The notes beneath the pieces are model-generated. The model saw nothing but the letters and a program-made list of their open reading frames with translations. It had not been told where the DNA came from and did not search any database. A stretch of DNA of 64,000 bases from NCBI RefSeq assembly GCF_002994745.2, contig NC_037090.1, forward strand, positions 27,014,501 through 27,078,500, written 5' to 3'. Positions 35,601 to 48,658 of the stretch are shown in pieces. Each line of letters opens with the position of its first letter. Position 1 is the stretch's first letter. Both the position numbers and the translations under genes were made by a program. This DNA is from Rosa chinensis. Lineage: Eukaryota > Streptophyta > Magnoliopsida > Rosales > Rosaceae.

Positions 35601-38600
35601 TTTCTTTTGAGAGCGGGAGGCAACTCATCAATATAGGGATTGAATTTGTCAATTTGACGACCAAATTTCTTGTCAAACATTTCTTTATTCTGAAATAAAG
35701 AACAAAACAGAACAAATAAATAACTTGAAAATGACTGCAAGGATTCGGATTCAGATTCAGAAAATCAGGAACAAGTACTTACATTTGCCAGTTTTTCAAA
35801 TTTTTTAATAAAGCTTGTCAAATGGACATCAATACCATCCTCTCCATATCGGAATTGAATAATTGAACCATCAGCATCACGGACGGTATGGTCATAAGAA
35901 ACCTTGAGGCATTCGAGATTTTTTATGAGGCATCTTTGCAAGTATCCACTACGAGATGTTTTGACAGCTGTATCAACCAACCTATGCAGAATAAGATCAT
36001 AATTAGATAAGACGCAAATCAATCAAACAATAAAGAAGAATAATTCATCAGCTAAAGGAAAGAAAAAGGTCATCAACTTATGTACTGCTGGTGATTACAA
36101 AAAACAAAAACGAAAAAACAAAGTCACCAACCTTTCTTTTCTACAAAGCAATCTCATCCTATATTAATAAAAGATGCACAACACAGAAGCGTGCAAACAC
36201 TAGCTCATGTAAAATATAAGTCATAGTGATCCTATGATGAAACCAATCTGGATGGCTTCATAAAGCTATGGTACATTAACATTTCTCATACATTGTCCTA
36301 TTTCATGTAACATTTACCACTTTGAGGACTCATGTGGTAACTAGAAAAAAATCCTCGTTAGGGTAAATAAGGTTCTCGTTAGAGTAAAATAGGCTCTAAT
36401 TTGAGTAATTAAGTTCTAACAGTGGTAATCGTATGTATGTCATATGTCAACATATTGTAGAATTTCCCCTGGATGGCTATTCAGATTTAGGAATATGCTA
36501 CTGACACTCCCTGAAAGGGGACATCAAGGTTGGGAAAAGCAGAAAATACCAAATATACTCTACCTAACTTGTCCAAACCAACTAATGCAAACTCAACCCT
36601 TCCAATAACAAGAGATGCACTCATCTCCTCAAAGATAACTCATTCCACGCCTCCATCCATTGATTGCGTAATTACACACCAGCAACATATAAACGAAACA
36701 TTAACTACTTATAAATATTTGTTGAACTCTTAAATAAACCTAAAAATTTAAACAGTAGAACAGAAATGCGAAACGTTGTCTTTTTATGAGAAATGTGACT
36801 TTTATTTGCAATGAAATACGCACAACTACAGTGAATAAGGAATACAGTGGAAGAAAGCCACCAACAAAAATAGATGAAGTGGGAAAACAATAAAAGAACT
36901 CAACAACAAAAAGGGTTATCACTTATCTACAGTTTACAACTTAGACAAGGTTGAGAAAGAAAATTACCCTTCACGGCCAGCCATGCAGTGAAAATAATAC
37001 TCCTGAGGATGAAGACCGGTAAGAAAGCGATCAATAATAAAACCTCCAGCTCGAGGTGACCAATCCCAAGGAGGGAAGCATGGTAATGTCTTTCCAGAAA
37101 CCATTTGTGGGACTCGTTTCCCTTCTAGCTCTTGCTGACCCAAGTATGAAGCAATTTGTTGGAGATTTGCCTATAAAAAGGAAGAGAGGGTTGCCTGAAT
37201 GCCATTTAAAGAGCTAAAGATGATAAATAACTCTTAGCTTACATTATATAAGGCGTGAGTGTTTTTGCATAATTGGAATGACGATTTTGCCCCCATTTTA
37301 AATTTTTTTACAACTCTGCCATTCATCTATTTTTTCCTTTCTCTCTTCCTCCTAAACTGAATTTTTCTCCTTTCTCTCGCTCTCCTATTCTCGTATAGCA
37401 AAACTAAGGGTATCCAAGTTTGCTCAAAAACAGAAAGAATTAATAAAAGAAAAAGTTAACAGCCTAATGGCATTGTTTATCGGCCTCACATGCGACCTAT
37501 CATACGAATCATGCTTTTCTCTTTTTGTGAAAAACGTCTATGTTTAATGTTTTCATTTTGTGCGGTACTATATAGACATTTGAGGGAAAACATATCTGAT
37601 ACAGCCTCTTGGCAATATATAAAGTCCTATCATGTTGCACAAAACTGGTAAGAATGAACAAGTATGCACACGCCAAAAACTTACCACACCTCCTTTAGCC
37701 CCAGAGCTTGTCATAAGATACATATAATTCTTAACAGATGGCTTTGATAACCCTTTCTGAAACAATTGTTTGAAGACATCAGATTTGGAGATTTTCTTAT
37801 TAAGTTCACTTGTCATTTTCCTGTCCAACATTTCCGTCACAGATTCTCCATTACTGCGTAAAAATTCTTCAATATCCGACTGCAGTATCACCGGATCTGC
37901 AATTTTAATCAAGACGTGATGCATTATAAACAGATTTCCAAAGTAAAACAAGAACATTATAAATTTTACCCAGCTTTTTGGAAAGATCAAAACTCTTTGT
38001 AACTATGTTTATGAGGAACAAACTTCTACCAAAAAGAAAAAATAGCTTCATAGACCAATACCTTTTTTTTCATCTTGTCCGACCCCAATAAACTCACGGA
38101 AAACTTTTTCACCAAGCTCTTCACAACTTTCAAGTTGTTCCTTCATTTTTTTGTCTTTGCTTTGTATTAGCAAAAGATCGTCAACTCCACAAGTGAACCC
38201 ATGCATCTGAAATGCAAGTTCACAAAAGATACTGAGAAAAGGCTAAAGAGGAAATAAACTTAAGAATAACAGATTCAATATTGAACTCAACTAACCTGTA
38301 AATAAACAGTATATAAACGACTAAAAACAGAAAGCAATTTTCCTGCAGCTTCCGAACCATAGAGTTCCTGCACGTTATGGACCAAACCATAATCACCAAA
38401 CTGGTTCTTGTCAATCACGCCACGGACCAAGTTGTTTCTATAGATTAACAGCTTGCTCTCATCTGGATCCTCTTTTTCCTTTGAATCATCTTTACCAGCC
38501 TCTTCTTTTCTTGGCTTCTTCTCTTTCTTTCGTCGACCTTTATCAGATTTCTCTTCTTCTTCAAGATTCTTACAGTTGAAAAACCCAGATGGGAGTTTTG

Positions 38601-41600
38601 CTTCCTTTTCAACAGTAAGTGGTGGAGAACCACTTGTAATATGGTTTAGCAACGTAGTGATGACCTAGAGAGATGAAAGAACTAGTGTTTTATATATAAA
38701 AGATTAGGAACATCATATTACTATTCATCAACCATTCAATTGAAAAAGAAAAAACAAAAGAAAATAATAACAAATAAAAAAAACAAAAAGGAAAGATCCT
38801 CAATTAATTCCTTACTCAGTTGTGCTCAACTGCCATTGGATTTAAAATTAATGGTGGAGAATGATAAGGCAGGTGGAATTATTTTTGTTGCTTCATCATT
38901 CTCCACCATTAGATCTAAATTCAATTGCAGTTGAGCACAACTGTATAACGAATCAACTGCCTAGGTGAACAGGACTCCATCAAGTATGTGTATAAAAGCC
39001 CACAAACGTTTTGTTTTTTGACACAGCTATGCTTTCAAACAACCAGAAAGTCGTGCAGATTTTCAGTAGCAAAAAATAGTTTAACTCCAAGTGTGCACTG
39101 CAAAGAAAATTTTGCTGAGCCAGCTCATACTAACCTGCTTTCCAGTCCACAGACGCACTGGTTTCCAAATTGCAGGAAGAAGGGGCTGCATTGCGTCTTC
39201 AGAGTTAGACGTTAGAACCATTTGACCTGGCTTGCCAGAGAAAGAGTCTGAACCACATGCTGAAACAGAAGAACTATAAAGAAGCTGATTAAATTCATCT
39301 GAGCGGAGAAAGGTGTCCTTTTTTGTGAGGAGGACAGCACTTATAACATGGTCCTGAAATTTTCCAAAGTCGATGTAGTTAGAAGCAGCAGTAGCAGAAT
39401 ATCCTAAGAACTTAAAATATCCTTACACATAAACTAGTCCAATAATTGCCAGTAACCTGAATCAAGGCTCGAATGGGATCACCACTAGTGGGCTTTACGT
39501 ATTGATTATTTGCGTTCACCATATTGTAAGCTTCAGCGCGAGAAATTTCATCTTGTGGGAAATGAACATTCATTTCATCACCATCAAAATCAGCATTGTA
39601 TGTACTGAAATCACAAGAGTTCATAAAATCAACAAGTGTCATGTGATTGCATGATGAAGTTCAACACCTAAATATCAATTGATCATTAATTAAACATATA
39701 TTAGAATTTATATGTGTGAAATACAACCTGCAATTTGCATAGTGCATGCGTAATGTTTTCTCCCCCTTCAATACACGAACTATATGAGCCATTATACTGG
39801 GTTTGTGAAGTGTAGGCTGTGAATGGGAACATCAAACGAATTAGCAACCTAGCACAGACCTAATATTTACTTAAATGACAATCCAAAATAAATAAATTCA
39901 AAAAGAAAAACAAATTAATGTAAAAATTAATTGAAGCAGAACATCGATGCTGTTTAGACTATTTGTGCCATTGTAAGGGGTTTGTGAAGTGTAGCCTGTG
40001 GAATTAAAACACCAATCAAATTAAGCAGTCAAGCACATAACGAAGGACAAGTCCAACTACAATCCAGAATTCACATTAAACAATTTTTTGAAAAGAAAAA
40101 ACAATTATTTAATAAGCTAGTCAAAGTAAAAGTTGAGCAAAATTTACATGGTGCTAATCAAATGGTTACACGTTTTCTGATTTGCTAATTTTTTGTAGCA
40201 TTCATGTGTATATGTAACTACAGGCTAGAATAAAATTATCTTCAAATTTCAAACGGATGACTTCCTTTCTTACTAGTATGTGGAAGGAAAACTTCCTAGA
40301 CCAATTATCCAATAGTATGGTAAATAGAGCACTAACTTTAACAAGATAACTCCACTAGTATGGTTAAACAGATCACTAACTTTGAAATCTTGTCACAAAA
40401 TATGAATAAGAAATTATACACATAAAGTCGATCGCATCATACCTGGCGATTAACAAGAACAATGTCCCCATCTTGCAAGTGACGGAGTACAATTTTGTTT
40501 TCATAGTCAGATCCCTTCCCATGTTGTGTCCCTGCCCCTTTTGAAGAAGGTAACTTTCTTGACAATAACAAGCGCTCCCTCCGCTTTTGAGGCAACTTAA
40601 TAGATGTTTTATCAATATAGTGCGTAGCTCCAGGATGGATTTCAGAACCATTGACAATAGCATTCCTCAACTTGAAAACATTCCACGGAGTAACTCTCTG
40701 CATTATGATATACAAAGAATAAAAATAGAAGTAAATAAAAGAGGAAACATATGATTACCAGACCCCCACACACGATTCTCACCCTTCAAATGAATCAAAA
40801 AGAATGAAATTACTCAAAATACTATACATGTTTGATTTATTATGCATTTATCGTCAGAGATAATTTTAAAATATGTATGCACACATAAAAAAGATACCAC
40901 CTTCAGGCACAAAAATATGGCTGCAGAAATGGAAAGGAAGCAAGGAAAGGATTAAGCATAGACTTTGTTGTTGGATGATGAATAGAAAAAGTGGGGCCAT
41001 TGGATAAATTTTTTGGTGGTACTAAACATAAATGAAAGAAAATCTGAGAAGGTAAGGGTAGGGGAGGGAAATGGAGACTACAGAATTTTAAACCAGAAGT
41101 AACAACAGAAGGAAACAAATTAGGAAATAAAGGGAAAGATTTACAATTTTTGTTATGATTTAAGTGAAGAAAAAGTAAAGTAACTGATAACATTGATGCT
41201 AATTTGACGCCACCAAGTCCAAAGTCAACCATACCTCAGGATATGTTAATGTCAATGCAAAGATCGGAGGAATTCCAATCTCATTAACAGCTAAATAGGG
41301 ATCTGGGGATATAACAGACCGGCACGCATTATTAACCCTCTTTCCCATCATTTTCTGACGGAACATGCCTTCCTTTTTCTCCAGCACCTGACATATTCCA
41401 GAAGCATCTGATTTACCTTGACCTAAAATCAAGTACACAAAATCACAGCTTTACTACTACATATAGGAGATAAAAAATAATCATGCACTGATTCTATTTC
41501 CGAGTATAAAAATAAAATAAAATTAAAAATTAAAAATTAAAAAAAATAATAAAAAATCCTGGAGATAAAGTCATGTTTAACAAAATCCACCAGGGGCTAG

Positions 41601-44600
41601 CATCCAAATTAATTTGGACACCCATTTATAAGCTTTTATCTTTTTCCTTACATAATTAGTGTCATAATCAGAGCTCCATTTTCAAGACACTTAAAAGATT
41701 GTCTGCAGAAATCAATCAAGTTGGAAATCATTTGGTCACGAAACCATATTAAAAAAATGGACGGTTTATAATGAGATTGTTAAGTGTTAAAGTTGGCTTC
41801 CGATTCAGTTGAGTTTTTTTCATGGTTACTCATTAAAGCATGATTTAGAAATCGAATGGTTCTGACTTCTGATCATAGCACCACCAGTGTGTGCACCTGT
41901 CCACATTATTTTGGACAAAGAGTATTTTACACCCACCAGCTACTTTGAACATGGACAACACAACCGCTGAAGCACTGACACTTCAGATTGGTTAAGTGTT
42001 GAATATTCGACAAGCTCTGACTTCCCAACACACCCTCTGGTCTGGTACTTAAATTGGCTCAGCAACTAGAGGAACTGATTCTCACTTTTGATCCTCCACA
42101 TTCAAGGCTGAGTCAATTGATTTGACTTTCCGACACTTCTAAGGACACTCAAGACACATTTTAGGCTGTTTTTAAGTTGTTTACAACTAATCAGGGTTTA
42201 TTTTCAAGAAAATTCGGTACAATTGCAATTTTAAAAGCCAATCCTGATCTATCATAGATAAAATTATTTGATATACACATTCACTCACCCGCAACAGTTT
42301 TGCTATCGAACATTAGATTTATACAATCTTGCAGTTGCCTCCAACGCAGAATTGTCTGTGAGTGTTTGTTCTTACCAAGAGCGTCTTTCAAGTAAGTATT
42401 TGTCAGAACCACCTTACTTAATGAAACAGTCTGAGGATGCTCCATCACCTAAGAACATAACCCAAGGTATAGAATTAGAGAAGGTGGAATAAAAAATTAT
42501 TCCATACCCTCTTTAGGTATGAACAAAAGATATAAATTTCTAGAACAACTCAAACATGATGGAACCCCATTAAAGGAACTCGATTAACACCAAGTAAAAG
42601 GGCATTTATACACTACTTGCATTCTTAGCTTACTGGTAGCCTAGTAGGAGCTTAACATGTGGCAATTTTACGAGAGAAACGTCAATTAAAACTCAACACA
42701 AAAAAACAAAACAAAAAATACAACTAAACAAGCAGCACACTAAAAGTTCACTCAAATAGAAGAAAAAACATAGAGAACACAACAACTAAGTGCAGAAATT
42801 TCCCAAAATAATAGAAGCTTTCCAACCTAACAAATGGAAGAAGGACCAACAATGAACACCCCCAAAAGCAACAGAAACAGAACACCAGTAAACAACTACA
42901 TCTCACAATAACTCCTTCTTTTTCATTCAAATGACCAAAATAACAGGCAAGACCCTGCACCTCTCCAAAGAAAGATGGTCATTTGCTCCAACTAAAACCC
43001 CCTAAGGAGCCTAGTACTCAACAGTGCGAAACACCCCTCTGGGAACTCCCAAACCATCCCTGCATCTCTGAGATTGGAGGCTATAACTAAACAATGAACT
43101 AAAGACCTTTTACATTTTCTCTGGCCACATGCACATAATATACGAGTTTGGGAATAAACATGGAACTGGTGTCTTGCTCTTTGCATAAGCCGCAATCCAA
43201 GCGGTAACTTGGACCTGGTGAACAGTCCCTTGGATCAAACCTTGGACAAGTAACATCATCAGAAAGAAATATGAAGTATCAATTACAAGGGAAAGAACAG
43301 TTAAGATAACTCCTCCACCTCAAAGTCATTCAGATACATTTTAAACCCAACTCCCACTCAACATGGAGTTCCAAAATCTCAGCTGAATCGGCAATTTATA
43401 ACTCATGGTTAATTGAGTTTTCAAGGGTTCCTCTGAGATCCAGAAGTCCTCCCAAAACCTCCAATTCTTCCGTACTTGTCATATTTTATATTTCCATTGT
43501 ATTTAAATACAACCACTACATGGGTGTGAAACACCTATCAACATGTTAAACAGATACAAATGTTTATCTAAAGAACTATGAGATAAGGTATTGTAGTAAT
43601 ATTGTCTGAGAAAGGCTCCATAATCCTATTCTACAATTCAATATGGTGTCCTCAACTTACACAAGGAAAATATGCATTGGTAACGGAAACAAAAAACTCA
43701 GTGAAGAACAAACTTGGGAATAAGGTCAGCATTTTAAAAAAGTGGCTCCCAGGAGCAGACAAGTGTTGAACTTGAGATTAGCACGTCTATTTATGAACAC
43801 AAACCAGCAAAACTGCCACTTCAGATGGATATATACAAAGACAGAGACAGGGGTCTGGATTTTCTCCCTCTTGACTGTCCCCGTTACCAAAGGACCTTAC
43901 ACAAGGGTCCACAATCCAATATTATAAACATAATAGATGTTTGTGTATAAAAGTAGAGAAGGGGGGGGGAGGAGAGAGAAGGGTCCTTGGAGTAAAATAT
44001 ACGTACAGAATCACCACTATGGGCTGGAGGACGAAATTTGATTGGTGGTACAAGAACAGTCTCTAAGAAAAACATAGAGTGACCTTCTTTTCTTTCAACT
44101 CCTTGGCATTGGATATCACTAAGAAAAGAGCAGAGTTGAGCCTCATTTGTCCACAAAAGCCTCATTATTTCTTTAACCTGAAAGAAAAGAGAACGTTATA
44201 AAGCACTTCCCAATAGTAAGAGGCATATTTTTGAAGGTCCTCCACATGCATAAACCAAAGTCAACAATAGAATCATTCACTTATCACAGTAACATGCCCA
44301 TACTTGCAAGGAGCATACCTGGGTTGGTAAAAGATCTCCCGATAAGGCTTTTTTCTGCTTAAAGAACTCACTGGGCACTACGGTCTCTTGTCCTTTACTC
44401 TTCTTCGTTGCAGTATCTTGAGTCACAAGAGAGGATGCACAAGATATATCAGATATGCCTGCATCAACATCGTCACCACAAGATTCACCCTCTTCTTGAA
44501 CAGTTAAAGGTCCTACCAGCTTGCATCCTCTGATCACATTTTCTCTAGCATTGCCAGCACCACTCTACAACCATCAACCAATAAAAAAGAATATCTAATT

Positions 44601-46376
44601 ATAAATCCAGTACTTACAAGGCTGAACCCAGCAATGCAAACAAAAATATAGGATGTAGACTAATCTATGGGGTTTAAAGATTAAAAACAGTACTTATACA
44701 TAAACATAAACAGTAGATATCTTCATACCTAGTGGAACTGCAACTAACAACTTTTCTTTCTTTCTTTCTTTTTTTTCTTTTTTTTGAAAAGCACCAGCTT
44801 TTTATTAACGACACAAAAAGCAAACTAACAATTACTATCAGACAAAAAAAACTAAGAACATCAGAATCCTGATGTGTCTGTTGCTTCTGCTATATAAAAA
44901 ACCATAGAGAATTTTTTTTTTATGCCTTGAAATAGAGGAAGGATAAACTGAGATATAAAGGTAAGAGGAATAATAACAAAATAATCTAAGAGCCATTAAG
45001 AACAAAATGGAAAAAAACTGGAATTTTTTTTCTGTGTCTATCTATCTTTAGATTGTTACTTTCTTCTTTTTCTTCACATGAAGATTTGAACCTATGACCT
45101 CTACACTAAACCCACCCCATCTGTGCCAAATGAGCAAAGGCTAATGAGCCAAGAAAACAGTCGCATGATAGTAGTTCAACTGTAAAGTGGCTGCTAGGTG
45201 TCTAAAACAACCTTCAAAGTCATGTCAAAAGGCTCCAAAACCATGTCAACAAGATTTGCTAATTTAAAGTGACAAAATGATTTACAGAAGAGGAATCGGA
45301 AGAAGCATTAAGCACTGAACATGAGTGTTGGTAAATATCAAGGATGAAGATCATACCATCTGAAACCAACCAAAAGTAGGTTTAGTGATTTTAGGATTCT
45401 TAAATTTACAATTCTTGCATTTTTGTTGTTTCTCCAGAGAACGATCCAAAATAGACATTGCCTCTGTGAACTGAAGAGATGTCCATCTTTCTGGCTTCGA
45501 ATGCCTGTCTCTCTCAATATCACTTCCTTCCCCGTCCTCTCCAAGATATGAGTATTCATCAGGTGAGTCAGAGTCTAATCTTTTTGCCGCAACAACATCA
45601 CCTTTCATCACGAGTTCCATTTGGGAAACACATTTTTCAACCTTAAATTACCCAAAAAAAAGATAAGAGCACGGAAATTAGAGCGTGGATGAGATAGGGT
45701 CAAGACATAAACTTCTTAAAAGCAAAAAATTAAGCCATTAAAGCACTAATTTTACTGCACCAAACTTCACTTACCAGCTCTCGGCTTGTTCGAAAATGGT
45801 GACAGGATAAGCAGGTTCTTTGTAGAAGTTTGTAAAGAACATTGAACAACAAGGGATTATAAACGGGCAAATCGATGTCAATATGGCCAAAATGACCCCG
45901 GCAATTAAACGCACTCTGACCACATGTTTTGCAACTGCATAAGTTTAAAACAATCAAAACATTGCAAACGAATTTTGAGAGAGAGAGAGAGCTTAGAATG
46001 CAAAAGATTAGGGGCTAAAAGCGAGAGTGGTGACATTACGGTGCGTTGCCTCTGTCGTCAAGAGGGCCCATTGCGGGATCGTAAAGCCCGCCTTGCACCG
46101 GCGTTCCTAATTCGTCAACCAAATCCGGCTTCGTAATCTTCACAACGCTCTGATTTCGCGCCTCTTCATCTGTAAAGAAGCTGAACGTAACTGCCGTCAC
46201 CGACTCCGTAGCAACCTGCCATCATAAAACAACACAATCAAACCTCTAATTGCCCCCAAAACAAACAAATTAAGCTCAGCACAGTAACACACTATCACCA
46301 ATAGTGAACGAAAACTCAAACATGGAGAAAGGGAAGAGAGAGAGAGAGGTACCTCTAAGGTTTGAGCTGAGGCCAT
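32651..46376 (-). CDS. NRPA1: DNA-directed RNA polymerase I largest subunit, 21 exons, 1678 aa
   Basis: Exons (- strand order): 46376-46353, 46215-46040, 45934-45775, 45641-45357, 44564-44319, 44177-44007, 42448-42289, 41422-41235, 40697-40443, 39816-39728, 39604-39457, 39353-39135, 38664-38296, 38206-38062, 37896-37685, 37170-36968, 35981-35783, 35689-35448, 34684-34547, 34353-33558, 33262-32651. The total is 5037 nt, in frame throughout, with GT-AG introns. Landmarks: zinc motif [17 protein letters not shown] (68-84), CLSC and CKNC pairs, catalytic [13 protein letters not shown] (588-600; Asp 590, 592, 594 bind Mg), bridge helix around 1015-1040, and trigger-loop region [20 protein letters not shown] near 1150-1170. 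A Lys/Glu-rich insert (about 730-770) and a long acidic insert (about 1300-1420) are typical of Pol I. There is no heptad tail, excluding Pol II. It transcribes 45S rRNA in the nucleolus. Confidence 0.97.
38817..38943. mobile_element. Small palindromic MITE in NRPA1 intron 12
   Basis: 127 bp with near-perfect terminal inverted repeats of about 50 bp, starting CAGTTGTGCTCAACTGC. The superfamily is not clear because no obvious target duplication can be read. It lies on the + side of exon 12 and does not touch splice sites. Confidence 0.75.
39780..40050 (-). repeat. Tandem duplication of the NRPA1 exon 10 acceptor region
   Basis: The end of exon 10 and flanking intron (about 39780-39870) recur about 178 bp to the right at 39958-40050, sharing GGGTTTGTGAAGTGTAG. 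The second copy lies in intron 9 and is diverged, with the coding frame lost, so it is a relic exon fragment. Confidence 0.75.
42449..44006 (-). other. NRPA1 intron 6, long and without recognisable insert
   Basis: This is the longest intron, 1558 bp. I see no clear transposon ends, TIRs or coding remnants in it. The short ORFs at 42748-43195 and 43742-43927 look accidental. Confidence 0.6.
45040..45160 (-). mobile_element. SINE-like fragment in NRPA1 intron 4
   Basis: The - strand contains AGGTCATAGGTTCAAATC, a B-box-like sequence, downstream of TTTGGCACAGATGGGG and followed by an A/G-rich tail. I did not find a clean target duplication, so this is tentative. Confidence 0.4.
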
Positions 46377-46399
46377 GGCGGCGAGTGGGGGAAGAGAGT

Positions 46400-46424
46400 A
46401 GAGAGAGAGAGAGAGAGAGAGAGG
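46400..46424 (-). promoter_or_regulatory. (TC)n tract just upstream of the NRPA1 start
   Basis: About 12 TC units on the coding strand, 25-50 nt before the ATG, with a second, shorter tract at the start of intron 1. TC/GA-rich tracts are common in 5' UTRs and core promoters of plant housekeeping genes. No TATA box is obvious. Confidence 0.6.
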
Positions 46425-47315
46425 TAGGCGGCAAAGAAAGGCTAAGAAGCTGGGAAGCGATGGAGAGAGAAAGCGAGGGGTTTAAGAGAGGGTTTGCGTC
46501 TCTGTTGGAAAGAAAGCATCGCGGGTTTTCCAAATTGGTCCTTTTGCTGTCCAAACCAAGTTTATACGCGGGTCGGGTTGTCGCTTTGTAAAATTGAATC
46601 CTAGCCATCAGCTTCATCGACGGCAATTAAATGATCGGAATTCTTTTTCCTTTTTCTTTTTCTGGCATCAGACTCACCTCTTCAGGTCAAATTCAAATGT
46701 TATATATGATAGCACAAAATTTTGTCGGGACACAAGAAAAAGATACATCATCTAAGTAATTTCATTAATTCGTAATTAAACCTTATACAGTCATATAGAC
46801 AGCGTGAGCACCTGAAAATTCCCAAACTAAAAGTTTATGGTGAGGAAGAGCATGTTGATATTTCTTAGCTAACATGCGATGTCAAAAACTTTAGTATTCT
46901 TAGTTAACTTTGACAAATGGAACCATAATTTATGTCAAAGACAGATGAAACAAGTGCTACATGATCACTTTGATGAAAAATTGAAAATATAAGCAATATT
47001 CTTTAACGTACTTACAATCACAATGAATTCCTTTGCCAACTCACTCATACATCAAGACATGAAACGGTTTCAAAATATGAAACCTCGTCGAGCAATATAT
47101 TACTTGTTTGGTTCAATTATGTGTTATAAATTTGAGATATTACTTGTTTGGTTCAAGCTTGAAATCTCAAAAAAAGCAGTGATTTGAGATATGCATCTTT
47201 CACCATCTCAGATACTTCATCTTCAATCTTTTTGTTCAATTTCTTTATACTTTGGCATCAAGCTTTTGAAATGGATATCATGAATTAGGAGGAATGCATA
47301 CAATAAATGAATGTT
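46425..47315. other. NRPA1 upstream region
   Basis: Intergenic. It probably includes the NRPA1 promoter on the right of the start codon. No other gene is recognised; the ORFs at 46276-46626 overlap the leader and are low-complexity. Confidence 0.5.
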
Positions 47316-47329
47316 CAACCATGAATGTT

Positions 47330-47448
47330 GTTTGTTTTTTTATTATATCAATACCTGAGAATTACAACAACTGGTCTTTTGTGAGTCGAACTCACAACTT
47401 TTTACTTACAAATGGGAGAATTATGTCACTAGACCAAATGGTACTAGG
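47330..47448 (-). mobile_element. tRNA-derived SINE, about 119 bp
   Basis: On the - strand an A-box-like TTTGGTCTAGTGACATAA is followed about 35 bp later by a B-box-like GTGAGTTCGACTC, and the 3' end is A/T-rich with an A run. Flanks CAACCATGAATGTT (47316-47329) and CAACCATGAATATT (47449-47462) are a 14-bp duplication with one mismatch. The internal Pol III promoter would drive its transcription. Confidence 0.82.
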
Positions 47449-47462
47449 CAACCATGAATATT

Positions 47463-48641
47463 TATAGCGCCTATTTTGGATTTTTCAAATTAACCTTTTT
47501 CTCTTTTTTTTTTATTCCTTTTCTTAGTACTGCGGGGTGGTTGGAGGAGGCGGTGACGCTTGCTGGCATGTCGGGGAAGACGGAGGGATGTCGAGACTGT
47601 CGGCATTTGCTCGGAGTGACGGGTTAGCCGCTGATGATGCGACGGCGGAGACTCTGCGCGTGCGATGGCAACACGGTGCTACAAGCGGTCGGCTTTGTCG
47701 ACTTGGACAAGAAGGTTTTTGGGCCTGGGCCTAAGTATGGGCTCATGTTGAAAATTATTTCAATTTTAATTTTGGGTCCTTGACTCAGATCACCAAAATC
47801 AGCTAAAATTATTCCACTTACCCCAGCAACAAATTTTTATTCCCACTAACCCAATTTGAAGTAAAATGACAATTCTAACCTTAACCTAATTAATAAATTA
47901 GTTTTTATGCCACTCTCCATCTCTCCCTGCAGCACGACACACACACTCTCTCCAGCACGATCTCTCTCTCCCCCCCCCCTTCGCCGGAGAAAGTTTCCCG
48001 ACGACATGGCCATGCTAAATCTCCAACTGGGGAGGAGGACGAGGTCGGGCTTCACAAGCCTCCTTCAAGCTCGCCAACGTCGAAGCCTTCCTTCCTCCTC
48101 CGATGCTCATTTCAAGTCCACCATGTCGGTGTTGAGCGCAGGAGCTTCTCGGAGGATTCCGGTACGGGTTATGGAGGTTCAAGAGTTTGTCTCATTGGTT
48201 TGATTGGGTCGCTAGCGTCGTGCCGTCTTCTGATGCTAGCGCCGGGATCAATCTGATTTTGAAGTTTGGTCTGAACTGAGAGGAAGTTCATTAAACATCG
48301 ATGTATGCAGTTCCAAATTTCACATATCAAATGTATGGTTTTAGACTTTTAGCAATCATGCTTTGGGCTATTGGTACCGAGCCACTATTTGTCTTCTTTA
48401 ATTTTTGAAAGCATTGATTCAATTCCAATATCATCAATGCAGGCCTCACAGGCTCACATGTGAAGGGCATACCTTGTGGAACTATTCATGAAAAGAAAGG
48501 GAACAAGCGATGTCCCTCTTTTCTTTTCTTCTTCTTTTTTTTTTTTTTTTTTTTGGGAAAATGGAGGTAGAAGGAAGGAAGGAAGGAAAAAAATTATTGG
48601 AGGGCAATACAAGGTTACTGAGGGGCAAACTTTGATTCATT
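47463..48641. other. Repeat-derived DNA with GC-rich islands, no recognised gene
   Basis: Two GC-rich patches (47525-47740 and 47920-48260) are open in some frames but show no known domain. The second begins with a CT-rich leader-like tract. A T23 run lies near 48530-48554. Motifs such as TTATTGGAGGGCAATAC (near 48594) belong to the repeat family that continues at 49332. The ORF 47907-48203 is not supported as a gene. Confidence 0.4.
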
Positions 48642-48658
48642 AAACATCGATGCCTGCA

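Noticed and set aside
42992..43195. ORFs in NRPA1 intron 6
   Set aside because: Short, no domain, inside an intron with clear splice sites.
47330..47448. Possible tRNA gene (A and B boxes)
   Set aside because: No cloverleaf can be closed, and the insert has a target duplication and A-rich tail; it is a SINE.
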